Source of the DNA: CAYNTG01 sp964400105
GTDB taxonomy: Bacteria > UBP14 > UBA6098
Direction of reading: 5' to 3'
NCBI GenBank assembly: GCA_964400105.1
Contig: CAYNTG010000052.1
Coordinates: 1-15,058 of the forward strand
DNA: 15,058 nt
Part shown: positions 6,409 through 14,728 of the stretch, piece after piece
Numbering within the stretch: the first letter of the stretch is position 1
How the letters are laid out: every line of letters begins with the position of its first letter
Notes under the pieces: generated by a model
What the model was told of the DNA's origin: nothing
The model's database searches: none
Seen by the model: the letters and a program-made list of their open reading frames with translations, nothing else
Translations under genes and position numbers: made by a program

Positions 6409-7199
6409 CGGTCGCGAAGATGTTTTAGGCCTGTTTTGCCATATCGAACCGCCTGAACCTCCGATGCGATGGAGAGCGCGATTTCGTCGGGCGTCTCTCC
6501 GCCGATATCGAGACCGGCCGGCGTAAATAATAAATCGAGATTTAACGGCTTCGAAAGCTCGCTAATGAGGCGCTCGATCAAGACCTCGCGCTTCTTAATG
6601 GAGGAAACGAGGCCGACGTAGCGCGGTGCCCAATTTGAAGCGAATATCTTCTTCAAAACGACATAATCGTGTTCGTGACCGTATGTTGCGATGATATGGA
6701 AAGCATCCTCGCGAATCGGCTCGTCGAATGCATCGAATTCGGATAGTATAGCCGCGCCGCTCATCGAATCGATTATCGCCGGTCTATCGTCGATTATCGT
6801 AACATCGAAACCGATCAGCCGAAGATAATCTCGTAGCGATTTGCCGATATGTCCGCCGCCCCATATATATGCGCGTTCGGCGGGTGGAAAATACTCGAAA
6901 AAGAGTGTCGCCGAGCCGCCACAAATCATGCCGGTCGGCGTGGCGCTCGAATCGCTTCCGCCGAGGTCGAATGTATCGAGAGCACATCGCCTTTCGACGA
7001 GAAGCCTTCTCGCGAGATCGATCGACATTCGTTCCAGCGTTCCGCCGCCGACGGTGCCGATAGATTCCGTCGAAGTGACGATCATCTTCGCGCCAGAATG
7101 TCCCGGAGACGATCCCTCGAAACCGGCCACCGTCACCAGAACGAACTCCGCGCCGGAGCGCTTCATTTCTGCGGCTTTCGCGAAAACATCAACGTGCAT
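6405..7199 (-). CDS. xdhC: XdhC/CoxI (YqeB)-family molybdenum-hydroxylase maturation factor
   Basis: The 264-residue protein has the two family segments. The N-terminal XdhC_CoxI part is marked by GSSPGHSGAKMIV and IGTVGGGTLE (about 28-58). The C-terminal Rossmann part starts at YIWGGGHIGKSL (about 110-121) and runs to about 220. Members bind the molybdenum cofactor, help its sulfuration and pass it to xanthine-dehydrogenase-type enzymes. The start ATG at 7199 has GGGAGG just upstream and overlaps the end of the DUF364 gene by 11 bases. The stop overlaps the NTPase start by 4. The symbol denotes the maturation factor family (YqeB in E. coli-type clusters), not the iron-sulfur subunit that bears the same name in E. 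coli. Confidence 0.9.
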   Translation of the reverse strand: MHVDVFAKAAEMKRSGAEFVLVTVAGFEGSSPGHSGAKMIVTSTESIGTVGGGTLERMSIDLARRLLVERRCALDTFDLGGSDSSATPTGMICGGSATLFFEYFPPAERAYIWGGGHIGKSLRDYLRLIGFDVTIIDDRPAIIDSMSGAAILSEFDAFDEPIREDAFHIIATYGHEHDYVVLKKIFASNWAPRYVGLVSSIKKREVLIERLISELSKPLNLDLLFTPAGLDIGGETPDEIALSIASEVQAVRYGKTGLKHLRDR

Positions 7200-7917
7200 A
7201 ATCCTCCCGGAAAATCGTGATTTTATCGGTGCCCTCGATATTCTTGAACGAGATACCCTCCTTCACCTGCTGCGTAACCAACTCGCGGTCACGGACAATC
7301 GATCCGGAGATCGCGTCGATGCCGTAATCGAATAGGATCGGCGATAGGGGCGTCGTCGGACCGAGCATAACAACGTAGGCATCTTCGCGCACATGTTCCA
7401 TAATGCTCCCGAATGTGTGATTCGGAATCGATGTGGCGGTGAGTGCGACGACATCGGCGCGCGGGATGTGCTCAGGGATATCGCTCTCTCGAAGATCGTT
7501 CTTGGTCGGGAATTTTTCGAAAACGATAAGCTCGGCGAAAGGGTGATTTTGTTCGACGAAAGGGAAATGGCCGATAACGCCGACCGTTCTACCCTCTCCC
7601 TTTTCGTATATCAAGTCCTTTGCGTTTAGGATCGGGCCGCGAATCGAGTCGGTTGGCAATGAAGCATTTATCGCCGCCATTCCTATAGCTGCCTCGATCA
7701 GGTAATCCGATTTCACCAACTTCGCAAGCCCGGCGGTAGATTCTTTGGTGAGTTCGCCGCAGCTTTGCACCGGCCTGTGTGGACGGATCCCATATCGAAG
7801 GGTGCTCGAAAGCCCGCATCGCTCGCCGCATACGAGCGTCGCGTAGATACCGATAATCACATCGGAGACGGGCGAATCCTCTATCTCCGCAATAAGCCGA
7901 TCGAGAAGCGACATCAT
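7189..7917 (-). CDS. DUF4213/DUF364 protein (putative metal-chelation family)
   Basis: A 242-residue protein with the two-part layout of this family. An N-terminal DUF4213 region contains CGERCGLSSTLRYG and the LVKSDYLIEAAIGMAAINASL segment (about 67-87). A C-terminal DUF364 Rossmann-like half contains RTVGVIGHFPF, IPRADVVALTATSIPNHT and VMLGPTTPLSP. The family is described as a putative heavy-metal chelation protein; the biochemical role is not settled. ATG ATG occurs at the start. The first (7917) gives a 4-base overlap with the membrane-protein stop and is preferred. No Shine-Dalgarno is evident, so translational coupling is likely. The frame is open further upstream, but that stretch runs through the membrane-protein gene. 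Placement next to XdhC suggests a link to molybdenum cofactor handling (inference). Confidence 0.85.
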   Translation of the reverse strand: MMSLLDRLIAEIEDSPVSDVIIGIYATLVCGERCGLSSTLRYGIRPHRPVQSCGELTKESTAGLAKLVKSDYLIEAAIGMAAINASLPTDSIRGPILNAKDLIYEKGEGRTVGVIGHFPFVEQNHPFAELIVFEKFPTKNDLRESDIPEHIPRADVVALTATSIPNHTFGSIMEHVREDAYVVMLGPTTPLSPILFDYGIDAISGSIVRDRELVTQQVKEGISFKNIEGTDKITIFREDYAR

Positions 7918-8546
7918 AAAAGACCGAACCCGACCTCCGCACCGACCGCCAGAATCAGCGATAGGATGCCGATTGGGACTAACTTTCCGGTGGAAATAGT
8001 TGCCATGCTCCTCGATTTCCCTCTCGACCTCAGATATATCGAGATTATCGCGCCGCTCACTATCGTGTCGAGCGCGAGGAACTGGATCAGAACGCTCGTT
8101 GGGGCTTGGAACAAGCCGCTTTGCGGTAAGATAAGATACTGCGCAACGATGAACATCACGCGCCACGCGAGGTTTAAACCGAGCACCTGCGGAACGAATA
8201 ACGAGCTTTTGCGAACATCGACGATAAGGACGAATCCCATTACAAAAGCGCCCTCGAGAAGGATCGACATCGCCGGATTGAGCGCTTTGGACGGCATAAT
8301 CGGCAACAGAAGATCGACAAGCTTTATCCCCGCTGCAATAGCAGACACACCGAAGATCGAGCCGATTTTGCCGGTCGAATTATAGGCTTTCAGCATAAAA
8401 TAAAAACCGATCGGGAACATAACCATACCGGCGATGCCCGGCACTGGAATAAGGTGCAGGACATATCCCAATGTTGCCTCGGCTAAACCCCAAAGCGCAC
8501 CTAAGAACAGGATTACCATTGAAGTATTTAAAGAATCCCTTTTCAT
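7914..8546 (-). CDS. Uncharacterised polytopic membrane protein in the Mo-hydroxylase operon
   Basis: The product has 210 residues and six or seven predicted membrane segments by eye (about 9-31, 36-54, 60-81, 91-110, 118-141, 152-173, 188-208). Notable features are a GALWGLAEATLGYVLH segment near the N-terminus with an acidic residue inside a hydrophobic run, and a basic loop SRGKSRS near 174-180. Size and topology recall small substrate-binding subunits of ECF-type transporters, but I see no motif that proves this and no ECF ATPase or T subunit nearby. The start at 8546 has AAGGAG seven bases upstream and overlaps the FAD-subunit stop by 4 bases, so it is clearly a member of the operon. A role in moving the hydroxylase substrate, or a cofactor precursor, is only a guess. 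Confidence 0.75.
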   Translation of the reverse strand: MKRDSLNTSMVILFLGALWGLAEATLGYVLHLIPVPGIAGMVMFPIGFYFMLKAYNSTGKIGSIFGVSAIAAGIKLVDLLLPIMPSKALNPAMSILLEGAFVMGFVLIVDVRKSSLFVPQVLGLNLAWRVMFIVAQYLILPQSGLFQAPTSVLIQFLALDTIVSGAIISIYLRSRGKSRSMATISTGKLVPIGILSLILAVGAEVGFGLL

Positions 8547-9385
8547 TTCAGCTCCTTTATAAATTTTTCTAATAAGCGTAAGCACGTTTTTTTTCGATAA
8601 TTCGCCGTCGAGCGCTGATCGTCTATCGGGCGGATGAGCGCGGAATAGCCCTCGATAGCCCTTTTGAAAACCGAATACGATTCCGCGACTTCCATCCCAA
8701 TAATACTCTTCTCGATCTCCCTCGACCGAATGACCGTCGGCGCGACCGCGCCGAATGCGATTCGGATATCCGCGATTTTGGAATCCTCGATCCTTGCGAG
8801 GCCGATAAATGATAGCTTTGACAGCGCCGTCGCGCGGCGCGTTCCAACCTTTTTATAATCGAATTTATTGAAATCCATTTTGGGAATACGGATTTCGCGA
8901 AGAAGTTCGTCCGGTGCAAGATCTATCTTGCCGACACCCTCGATAAATTCGTCTATCGGAATAACGCGCTCACCTCGAACGCTTTCAAGAACAACCTCCG
9001 CGTCCATCGCATAGAGCGGAGGAAGTGTATCTCCGGCGGGTGATGCATTGCAAATATTTCCGCCGATCGTCGCGATATTCCTCGTGGCAACGGATGCCAT
9101 ACGCGCTATCGCCGCGCGGAGCGGTTTCGGCGCGATTTCGCTTTCGAGAATCCCGGTGAGCGTGGTTCCCGCACCGATTTGAACGAAATCGACTTTGTCG
9201 GAGATGCCGCGAATCCCCTCGATCCGGTTCAGGAGAAGAAGAGGCACGCCAAAATCCGGCGAGGTGCAATAGCACCGACGGTGCTTGACCATGAGGTCCG
9301 TTCCTCCGGCAAAAGGAACGGAGCGCTTCTCAGCACGGATGCGGAGCGCCTCGGCAAAGCTTTTTGGCATATCGACTATCGCCAT
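8543..9385 (-). CDS. FAD-binding subunit of xanthine-dehydrogenase-family hydroxylase
   Basis: The 280-residue subunit belongs to the CoxM/XdhB-like medium-chain family. It has FAD-binding signatures FAGGTDLMV (about 24-32) and ATIGGNICNASPAGD (about 97-111), followed by the C-terminal CO-dehydrogenase-flavoprotein-type domain (about 170-280; FDYKKVGTRRATALS, IRIAFGAVAPTVIRS). It would take electrons from the two [2Fe-2S] clusters and pass them to NAD or another carrier. ATG 9385 follows a purine-rich GAGGGGGAGTGGG tract and overlaps the Fe-S gene by 10 bases. A longer frame reaches further upstream but lies inside the Fe-S gene. A cysteine-rich insertion-like segment (HRRCYCTSPDFG) follows the first FAD motif and coincides with nested palindromes at 9263-9285. 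Confidence 0.92.
   Translation of the reverse strand: MAIVDMPKSFAEALRIRAEKRSVPFAGGTDLMVKHRRCYCTSPDFGVPLLLLNRIEGIRGISDKVDFVQIGAGTTLTGILESEIAPKPLRAAIARMASVATRNIATIGGNICNASPAGDTLPPLYAMDAEVVLESVRGERVIPIDEFIEGVGKIDLAPDELLREIRIPKMDFNKFDYKKVGTRRATALSKLSFIGLARIEDSKIADIRIAFGAVAPTVIRSREIEKSIIGMEVAESYSVFKRAIEGYSALIRPIDDQRSTANYRKKTCLRLLEKFIKELK
9263..9285. repeat. Overlapping inverted repeats in the FAD-subunit gene
   Basis: Two mutually exclusive hairpins share sequence: GGTGC-aata-GCACC (9263-9276) and AGCACC-gac-GGTGCT (9271-9285). They encode the KHRRCYC segment just after the first FAD-binding motif, where the protein seems a few residues longer than usual for the family. They may be a small inserted palindrome or simply codon choice. 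Confidence 0.45.
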
Positions 9386-9849
9386 ATCCCACTCCCCCTC
9401 TCGGACGCAAGCAGCACCGCCTCGATTATCATATTCATTCCGGTGCAGCGGCACAGATTTCCGGAAAGCCATTCGCGGACCTCTTCGCGCGACGGCGCTG
9501 GATTCATCCGAAGCAAAGCCACCGACGCGATTATCATCCCCGGTGTGCAGAAGCCGCACTGAACCGCGCCCGCCTCGGCGAACGCCTTCGAGATCGTCTC
9601 GAACTCGGCAGTATTCCCAATCCCCTCGATCGTCGTGATCTCGCGCCCATCGACGGCGGAAACCGGCACGAGACAAGAATTGACATTTTTCCCATCGAGA
9701 AGAACCGAGCATGCGCCGCATTCACCTTCGCCACAACCCTCCTTCGTTCCGGTCAGGTCAAAATCCTCGCGAACGATGTCGAGGAGGCGGCGCATCGGGT
9801 CGCAATCGACCTCGACCCTTTCGCCGTTTAATGTAAAGCTAAATTTCAT
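9376..9849 (-). CDS. [2Fe-2S] subunit of xanthine-dehydrogenase-family hydroxylase
   Basis: The 157-residue protein is the usual size for this small subunit. A plant-type ferredoxin domain carries CGEGECGACSVLLDGK...C (cysteines at about 39, 44, 47 and 59). A C-terminal helical [2Fe-2S] domain carries CGFCTPG and CRCTG (about 98-137). It relays electrons from the molybdopterin centre in the Mo subunit to FAD. ATG 9849 overlaps the end of the Mo-subunit gene by 11 bases and has GGAG about nine bases upstream. All eight expected cluster cysteines are present, so the protein looks intact. Confidence 0.95.
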   Translation of the reverse strand: MKFSFTLNGERVEVDCDPMRRLLDIVREDFDLTGTKEGCGEGECGACSVLLDGKNVNSCLVPVSAVDGREITTIEGIGNTAEFETISKAFAEAGAVQCGFCTPGMIIASVALLRMNPAPSREEVREWLSGNLCRCTGMNMIIEAVLLASERGSGIWR

Positions 9850-11980
9850 TTGATAACTCCAGCATCAGAGATTCGGGTGTCAGCGGAATCTCGCTAACCT
9901 CGATTTTAAGAGCGTTCCCAACCGCCGAGGCGAGTGCCGGTGCGCCGCCGACCATAGTAAGTTCGCCTGCGCATTTCGCACCGAAAGGCCCCATTTCATA
10001 AGGATTATTCACAAGCCGGCTCTCGATTGGCGGAATATCGCTCGCGGTGGGAATCATATAATCGGTTACGGAGTCCTGATAAATCCTTCCGCGCACGGAG
10101 CGCATCACCTCGATGGAGCCGTATCCCAAACCCTGCACTATGCCACCCTCTATCTGACCGCGAAGCATTCGCTCGTCGATAGCAGCTCCGACATCGAAAA
10201 CCGCCCACACCTTCATTATCTCTATCTCGAATGTCACCGTATCGACTTTCACCTCGACGACGTTCACACCCCACGAATATTCCGGGTATGCGTCGCCGCT
10301 GAGCGTTTTCTGGTCCCATTTTACCCACGCGGGATGTTTATATGTTCGCGAAATTTCTATAACGCCCGGTTCGTTCAATCGCGCTTTCAGCTCCAGAGCG
10401 GCGCTTTCGAGAAGGCCTCCGGCGATCATCGTCGTGCGGGAGGCGACCGTCGGGCCGGTGTCCGGCACGCGATCGGTATCCGGGTTGCGGCAGATAACCC
10501 TTTCGATTCCGATGTCGAGCGTCTTCGCCACGATCTTTCGCATCGCCGTCTGCTCGCCCTGGCCCATCTCGACGTTGGATATGAGAATCTCGACCGATCC
10601 GTCCCCGATGCGGCGCAGCTTTGCGACGCCGCTGATTATCTGCTCGCCCATCCCGGTAAATCCGCAGCCGTGAATCAGGTTCGAGAGGCCGATTCCCCGA
10701 CGAAAACGTCCGTCGTCGCCGGCGAATTCGCGCTTCTTTTTATAGTAATCGGACATATCGAGCGCGGTCTCGGTCATCTCGTTCATCTTGACCTCGCCGT
10801 GGACCTCGCCACCGGTGCAGGTTTTATCGTCTTTTTTCAAAAGATATTCTCGCTTGAAATCGACGACATCGCGCCCTAATTTTCGAGCGATTTTATCCAT
10901 ATGCATCTCGAGAGCGAAGAGCGTCTGCGGCGCGCCAAAGCCTCGAAACGCACCGCACGGAACGGTGTTCGTCGCGTATGCCTTCCCGCGAATTCGCACA
11001 TTGGGAAAATTATAGACGCCGGTGGCCGTGAACATTCCGCGCTGAAGCACGACATCCGATAGGCTGGCATAAGCGCCGCCATCAAAGGCAACATCGATCT
11101 CAATCGCCGAGATGCATCCGTCGGAACCGATAGCCGTGCGGTGTTTAACTATAGATGGATGGCGCTTCGGGGTAACACGGATATCCTCCGTTCGGTCGAA
11201 TATCATCTTGACCGGCCGACCTGTCTTATAAGCCGCAAAAGCAACCTGTCCGCATATAAGCGATGGATAATCCTCCTTTCCGCCGAAGGCTCCGCCGGTC
11301 GTGGTTTGAACGACGCGAATACGATCTGCGTCCCATCCGAACGCCTCGATGAGCGCGTTTTTCACATAATAAGGGCACTGCATCGATCCGTATGCCGTGA
11401 TCTTGCCGTTTTCATATGTCGCGGCCACCCCCTGCGGCTCCAGATACATCTGCTCCTGATAGCCGGTGCGATACTCGCCCTCGATTATCCTTGCGGCGTT
11501 TTTAAACGCGGCATCGACATCCCCCTTGCCGGTGATATAATCGACGAAAAGGTTATCGTCGCCGTAGAGCGGCGGCTTTTCGCCGGACGCTGCATCTTCA
11601 ATGGAATAGATCGGCTCGATATCCTCGTATTTTATCTCGATTTGCGATGCAATTCCGAGAAGCTTATCGCGGCTTTGTCCGACGACGAGCATAATCGGCT
11701 CGCCGATATAGTTGACCACCTCATCCGCAAAAAACGGCTGGTCATAGACGAGGATACGCACGCGATTTCTGCCCGGAACATCGCTCTTATCGACGATAAA
11801 ATAGCCCTCCGGCAACGGTGGAATATTAATTCCCAATATCCGCGCGCGCGGACGATCCGACCGCACCGTTATCGCAAAAAGCTCGCCCTCGAAATGCATA
11901 TCCGCGATGTAGCGGGTTCGGCCCGAGCACTTGTCGAGAGCATCGACTCTAATAATAGAATCGGCGATAGGTTTCGTCAT
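9839..11980 (-). CDS. Molybdenum-binding catalytic subunit of xanthine dehydrogenase/purine hydroxylase family
   Basis: A 713-residue protein of the xanthine-dehydrogenase/aldehyde-oxidase type with the Mo domains only. The Fe-S and FAD parts are separate genes. Visible signatures are QEQMYLEPQG (175-184), GGAFGGKE (229-236), CGAFRGFGAPQ (around 340), MGQGEQT in the C-terminal half, and the catalytic-glutamate motif FGAKCAGE with Glu at 673. At residue 177 a glutamine stands where many relatives have histidine. The enzyme hydroxylates a heterocycle using water-derived oxygen at a molybdopterin-sulfido centre. The surrounding ygeW/ygeY-type genes favour a purine such as hypoxanthine, xanthine or urate (inference). 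ATG 11980 has GAGGAAG upstream and overlaps the MocA stop by 4 bases. I see no selenocysteine-specific evidence either way. Confidence 0.93.
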   Translation of the reverse strand: MTKPIADSIIRVDALDKCSGRTRYIADMHFEGELFAITVRSDRPRARILGINIPPLPEGYFIVDKSDVPGRNRVRILVYDQPFFADEVVNYIGEPIMLVVGQSRDKLLGIASQIEIKYEDIEPIYSIEDAASGEKPPLYGDDNLFVDYITGKGDVDAAFKNAARIIEGEYRTGYQEQMYLEPQGVAATYENGKITAYGSMQCPYYVKNALIEAFGWDADRIRVVQTTTGGAFGGKEDYPSLICGQVAFAAYKTGRPVKMIFDRTEDIRVTPKRHPSIVKHRTAIGSDGCISAIEIDVAFDGGAYASLSDVVLQRGMFTATGVYNFPNVRIRGKAYATNTVPCGAFRGFGAPQTLFALEMHMDKIARKLGRDVVDFKREYLLKKDDKTCTGGEVHGEVKMNEMTETALDMSDYYKKKREFAGDDGRFRRGIGLSNLIHGCGFTGMGEQIISGVAKLRRIGDGSVEILISNVEMGQGEQTAMRKIVAKTLDIGIERVICRNPDTDRVPDTGPTVASRTTMIAGGLLESAALELKARLNEPGVIEISRTYKHPAWVKWDQKTLSGDAYPEYSWGVNVVEVKVDTVTFEIEIMKVWAVFDVGAAIDERMLRGQIEGGIVQGLGYGSIEVMRSVRGRIYQDSVTDYMIPTASDIPPIESRLVNNPYEMGPFGAKCAGELTMVGGAPALASAVGNALKIEVSEIPLTPESLMLELSNEI

Positions 11981-12540
11981 ATCTTCCTCTTTAAAATTTC
12001 AAAATCTTCCCAAACATCCATATCCAATAAAATACCCTCGTCGTCAACCTCGACCGTTTCTAAGCCGATTTCGCGAATAAAATCCCGCAGGTTAAAATCG
12101 TCCGGTCTGCCAAGTAGATCGGGAATTATCTTTTTCGAGAGCGCCACCGGATGCCCCTTTCGGCCCCGGTATTTCGGAACGACGATATCCGCCTCGATTT
12201 CGAGAATCTCGCGGCAGGTCTGCACCTTCACCGTTGGGATATCGCACGGAAGTATCAGCGCCCTTTCGGCGGAAACCGCCCTCGCGCCGGTCTTCACCGA
12301 GGTGAACATCCCTTTTTCAAAATCTCGATTGAACAGAATCTCCGCATCGATGCGGTCGCCGACGGCAGCTCGAAGCTCCTCGATCCGGTGGCCTCCGACG
12401 ACAAATACCTTTGTGCAGATTGGCGAAAGCGAATCTATCGCTCTCTCGACGACCGATTTTTCGCCGAGCATCATCGCGGGTTTAAAACTTCCCATTCGGC
12501 TGGAGAATCCGGCGGCGAGAACGATCCCCTCGACGGTCAT
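11977..12540 (-). CDS. mocA: MocA-like molybdenum cofactor nucleotidyltransferase
   Basis: The 187-residue protein starts with the nucleotidyltransferase signature VLAAGFSSRMGSFK (residues 7-20) and has the metal-site segment LPCDIP (around 96-101) in place of the more common GDMP. RKGHPV (near 145-150) matches the GHP motif typical of MocA. MocA adds CMP to molybdopterin-Mo to form the cytosine dinucleotide used by many xanthine-dehydrogenase-family enzymes. The gene lies directly before the Mo subunit, which supports dedicated cofactor supply. ATG 12540 has GAGGAG six bases upstream and overlaps the preceding stop by 4 bases. A MobA-like GMP transfer activity cannot be excluded from sequence. 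Confidence 0.88.
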   Translation of the reverse strand: MTVEGIVLAAGFSSRMGSFKPAMMLGEKSVVERAIDSLSPICTKVFVVGGHRIEELRAAVGDRIDAEILFNRDFEKGMFTSVKTGARAVSAERALILPCDIPTVKVQTCREILEIEADIVVPKYRGRKGHPVALSKKIIPDLLGRPDDFNLRDFIREIGLETVEVDDEGILLDMDVWEDFEILKRKI

Positions 12541-13724
12541 AATATCTCCTCGATAGACGATATCGCGTTTTCCGAAAAATCTATGCCGCGTTTTGCGGAA
12601 TCGATGTCCTTCAATCCGTTTCCGGTGATGAGGATAACAGTCTCGGCGCTTTGGTCTATGTTCGATTTGGATTTGAGGAAACCGGCATAAGAGGCAGCGG
12701 CGGCAGGCTCCGCGAATACACCCGCGAGCATGGCAAGCTCATGCTGCGCCGCTAAAATTTCGTCATCCAAAACGCGAACGCATTGACCGCCAAATTCCCG
12801 AAGATATTTCAAAGCGCGGTATCCGTTGCGCGGGACATCGACGCAAATCGAGTCTGCGATGGTGCTGGAACGTATCGGATCGGCGAAATCGCCGCTCTCC
12901 ATCGCGCGGCATATAGCGTCGCTTCCATCGGCAAAAACGGCGAACACGAGCGGCATTTTCTCGATAAATCCCATCGAAAGAAGGTCCGCGAAGCCTTTGA
13001 AAATGCCGGCCAGAATGACGCCGTCGCCGACCGGCACGAAAACGACATCCGGCGAATGGCCGAGGTCGATGAATATCTCAATAGCCGCCGTCTTTTTGCC
13101 CTCGATAGTCATCGGGTTGAACGCCGTGTTTCGGCTGAGTGAGCCGGTGCGCGCCGAATACTCCATCGAGAGGTCGTATGCCATGTCGTAGTTTCCATCG
13201 ACGCGCACGACGCGCGCGCCATATTGCAACGCCTGAACAAGCTTCGCGGTCGGCGCGTCCTTCGGCACAAAAACGGTTATCGAAAGATTTGCCGCCGCGC
13301 CGACTCCGGCCATCGAGGAACCGGCGTTACCGGTCGAGGCGACGGTTATCTCGGAGATACCGAACTTTCGAGCGAACGCTGCGACGAGGAACGACGCACG
13401 ATCCTTGAGCGAACCGGTCGGGTTCAGCGAGTCGTCCTTTATAAGCAGATTCTCGAAACCGGTTCGACCGCACAGCCTCTCCGGTCTCCAGAGCGGCGTC
13501 CCTCCGACAGGAATATTAGGGAAAAATTCCGGTTCGACCGGAAGCATTTGAATCGGATCGACAAGCTCACCGTCGAACGCGCCCTCATATACGACATCGA
13601 GGATACCGCGAAGCGGTCGATCCGGCCGGCGATCCTTCGAGCAATCCGGGCAAAGCATCAGCTTTGGCGAGATGTCAAAACCTCGCCCGCACTCGGAGCA
13701 GACGTATTTCGCCTTCAGGCTCAT
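12537..13724 (-). CDS. Threonine-synthase-like PLP enzyme with N-terminal zinc ribbon
   Basis: The 395-residue enzyme is a fold-type II PLP protein. The N-terminus has four cysteines in two CxxC knuckles (C9/C12 and C25/C28), as in many bacterial threonine synthases. The PLP lysine is K107 in PTGSLKDRA, the substrate loop is ASTGNAGSS, and the phosphate-binding region contains PVGDGVILAG. ATG 13724 overlaps the YgeW stop by 4 bases (ATGA). The open frame extends upstream to 13910, but that extension lies inside the ygeW-like gene. Its location in a hydroxylase/transcarbamylase operon, not a threonine operon, suggests a catabolic role, perhaps elimination of ammonia from a diamino acid released during purine breakdown. 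That is an inference; ordinary threonine synthase activity remains possible. Confidence 0.87.
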   Translation of the reverse strand: MSLKAKYVCSECGRGFDISPKLMLCPDCSKDRRPDRPLRGILDVVYEGAFDGELVDPIQMLPVEPEFFPNIPVGGTPLWRPERLCGRTGFENLLIKDDSLNPTGSLKDRASFLVAAFARKFGISEITVASTGNAGSSMAGVGAAANLSITVFVPKDAPTAKLVQALQYGARVVRVDGNYDMAYDLSMEYSARTGSLSRNTAFNPMTIEGKKTAAIEIFIDLGHSPDVVFVPVGDGVILAGIFKGFADLLSMGFIEKMPLVFAVFADGSDAICRAMESGDFADPIRSSTIADSICVDVPRNGYRALKYLREFGGQCVRVLDDEILAAQHELAMLAGVFAEPAAAASYAGFLKSKSNIDQSAETVILITGNGLKDIDSAKRGIDFSENAISSIEEIL

Positions 13725-14728
13725 TCGATTCGTCCCATCGTGAGTGCCAGAAGGGCTTTCGCCGTGTGGAGCCTGTTTTCCGCTTCGTCGTAGATAATCG
13801 AGTTTTCGCCGTCGAGAAGCCGGTCGGTGATCTCGTTTCCGCGATCTGCTGGAAGCGCGTGCATTATCTTCGCATCCGGTTTGGCCAGCGCGAATCTTCG
13901 CTCGTCGCAAATCCAGTCGTGGTGAAGTTCGAGGTTCGACTTCATGATTTGGCGGTGCTCGTCGTCGTCGATGAATTTCTCAAAAAAGCCGAACCCGCCC
14001 CAGTTTTTGGGAATCACGATGTCCGCATCGCGTATCGCATCGTCCATATCATTATAAACTGTTACGCTGCCACCGTTTGCAGTTGCGTTCGCCTTCGACT
14101 TTTCGATGATATTCCTCATAAGCGGGAATTCCGGCGGGTTGGCGATAGCGACGTCGATCCCGTATCGCGGGAAAAGCAACGCCTGCGACTGTGGCACGGA
14201 AAGCGGTTTGGCGTGAGAGGTTGCATATGCCCAGCTAATCGCTACCTTCAGGCCAAATAGGTTCTCGCCGAATTTCTCGCGAACGGTCATCAGGTCTGCG
14301 ATGGCCTGAAGCGGATGGTAGATATCGTCCTGCATCGAGATGAGCGGAACGCTCGATTCGGCGGCGATTTCGGAGATATATCCGTTTCCGATGCCGTGAA
14401 AGCAATTGCGAATAGCGATCCCCTCGCCCATGCGCGAGAGGACCTGCCCTGTGTCCCGCGCCGTTTCGCCGTGCGAGACCTGCATCTTGCCGGAGTCGAG
14501 GAAATGGGCATGGCCGCCGAGCTGCGTCATCGCGGCCTCCATCGAGTTGCGCGTCCGCGTGGATTGCTCGAAAAATATCATAAAGAGGGTCTTATTTTTC
14601 AGCCAGTCGGTTATCTCACCCGCGCGGCGGCGCGCTTTAAGCTCGATAGCGAGATCGATAGCGGCGTTTATTTCATCGAGCGTCCAGTCGTCGAATGTAA
14701 TTAAATCTCTTCCGATAAGTCCATTCAT
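13721..14728 (-). CDS. ygeW: YgeW-type transcarbamylase (aspartate/ornithine carbamoyltransferase superfamily)
   Basis: The 335-residue protein has the carbamoyl-phosphate site STRTR (56-60), the HPLQ motif (about 138-141) and the C-terminal HALPADRG in place of the usual HCLP loop of ornithine carbamoyltransferase. Stretches such as SWAYATSHAKPLSVPQ and DADIVIPKNW resemble E. coli YgeW, the knotted transcarbamylase of unknown substrate from purine-utilisation-type clusters. It is shorter than YgeW of E. coli. ATG 14728 has AAGGAG nine bases upstream and overlaps the YgeY stop by 4 bases, which is better than the longer open frame reaching 14911. It probably forms or cleaves a carbamoyl compound so that carbamoyl phosphate can be made from purine fragments; the substrate is unknown. 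Confidence 0.85.
   Translation of the reverse strand: MNGLIGRDLITFDDWTLDEINAAIDLAIELKARRRAGEITDWLKNKTLFMIFFEQSTRTRNSMEAAMTQLGGHAHFLDSGKMQVSHGETARDTGQVLSRMGEGIAIRNCFHGIGNGYISEIAAESSVPLISMQDDIYHPLQAIADLMTVREKFGENLFGLKVAISWAYATSHAKPLSVPQSQALLFPRYGIDVAIANPPEFPLMRNIIEKSKANATANGGSVTVYNDMDDAIRDADIVIPKNWGGFGFFEKFIDDDEHRQIMKSNLELHHDWICDERRFALAKPDAKIMHALPADRGNEITDRLLDGENSIIYDEAENRLHTAKALLALTMGRIE

Noticed and set aside
11141..12556. 471-codon plus-strand open frame
   Set aside because: It runs antisense through the Mo-subunit and MocA genes, whose motifs and overlaps are clear. Its translation shows no recognisable domain.
12537..13910. Longer form of the threonine-synthase-like protein from 13910
   Set aside because: The extra N-terminal residues are read from inside the ygeW-like gene. 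ATG 13724 gives the zinc ribbon at the expected place and an ATGA overlap.
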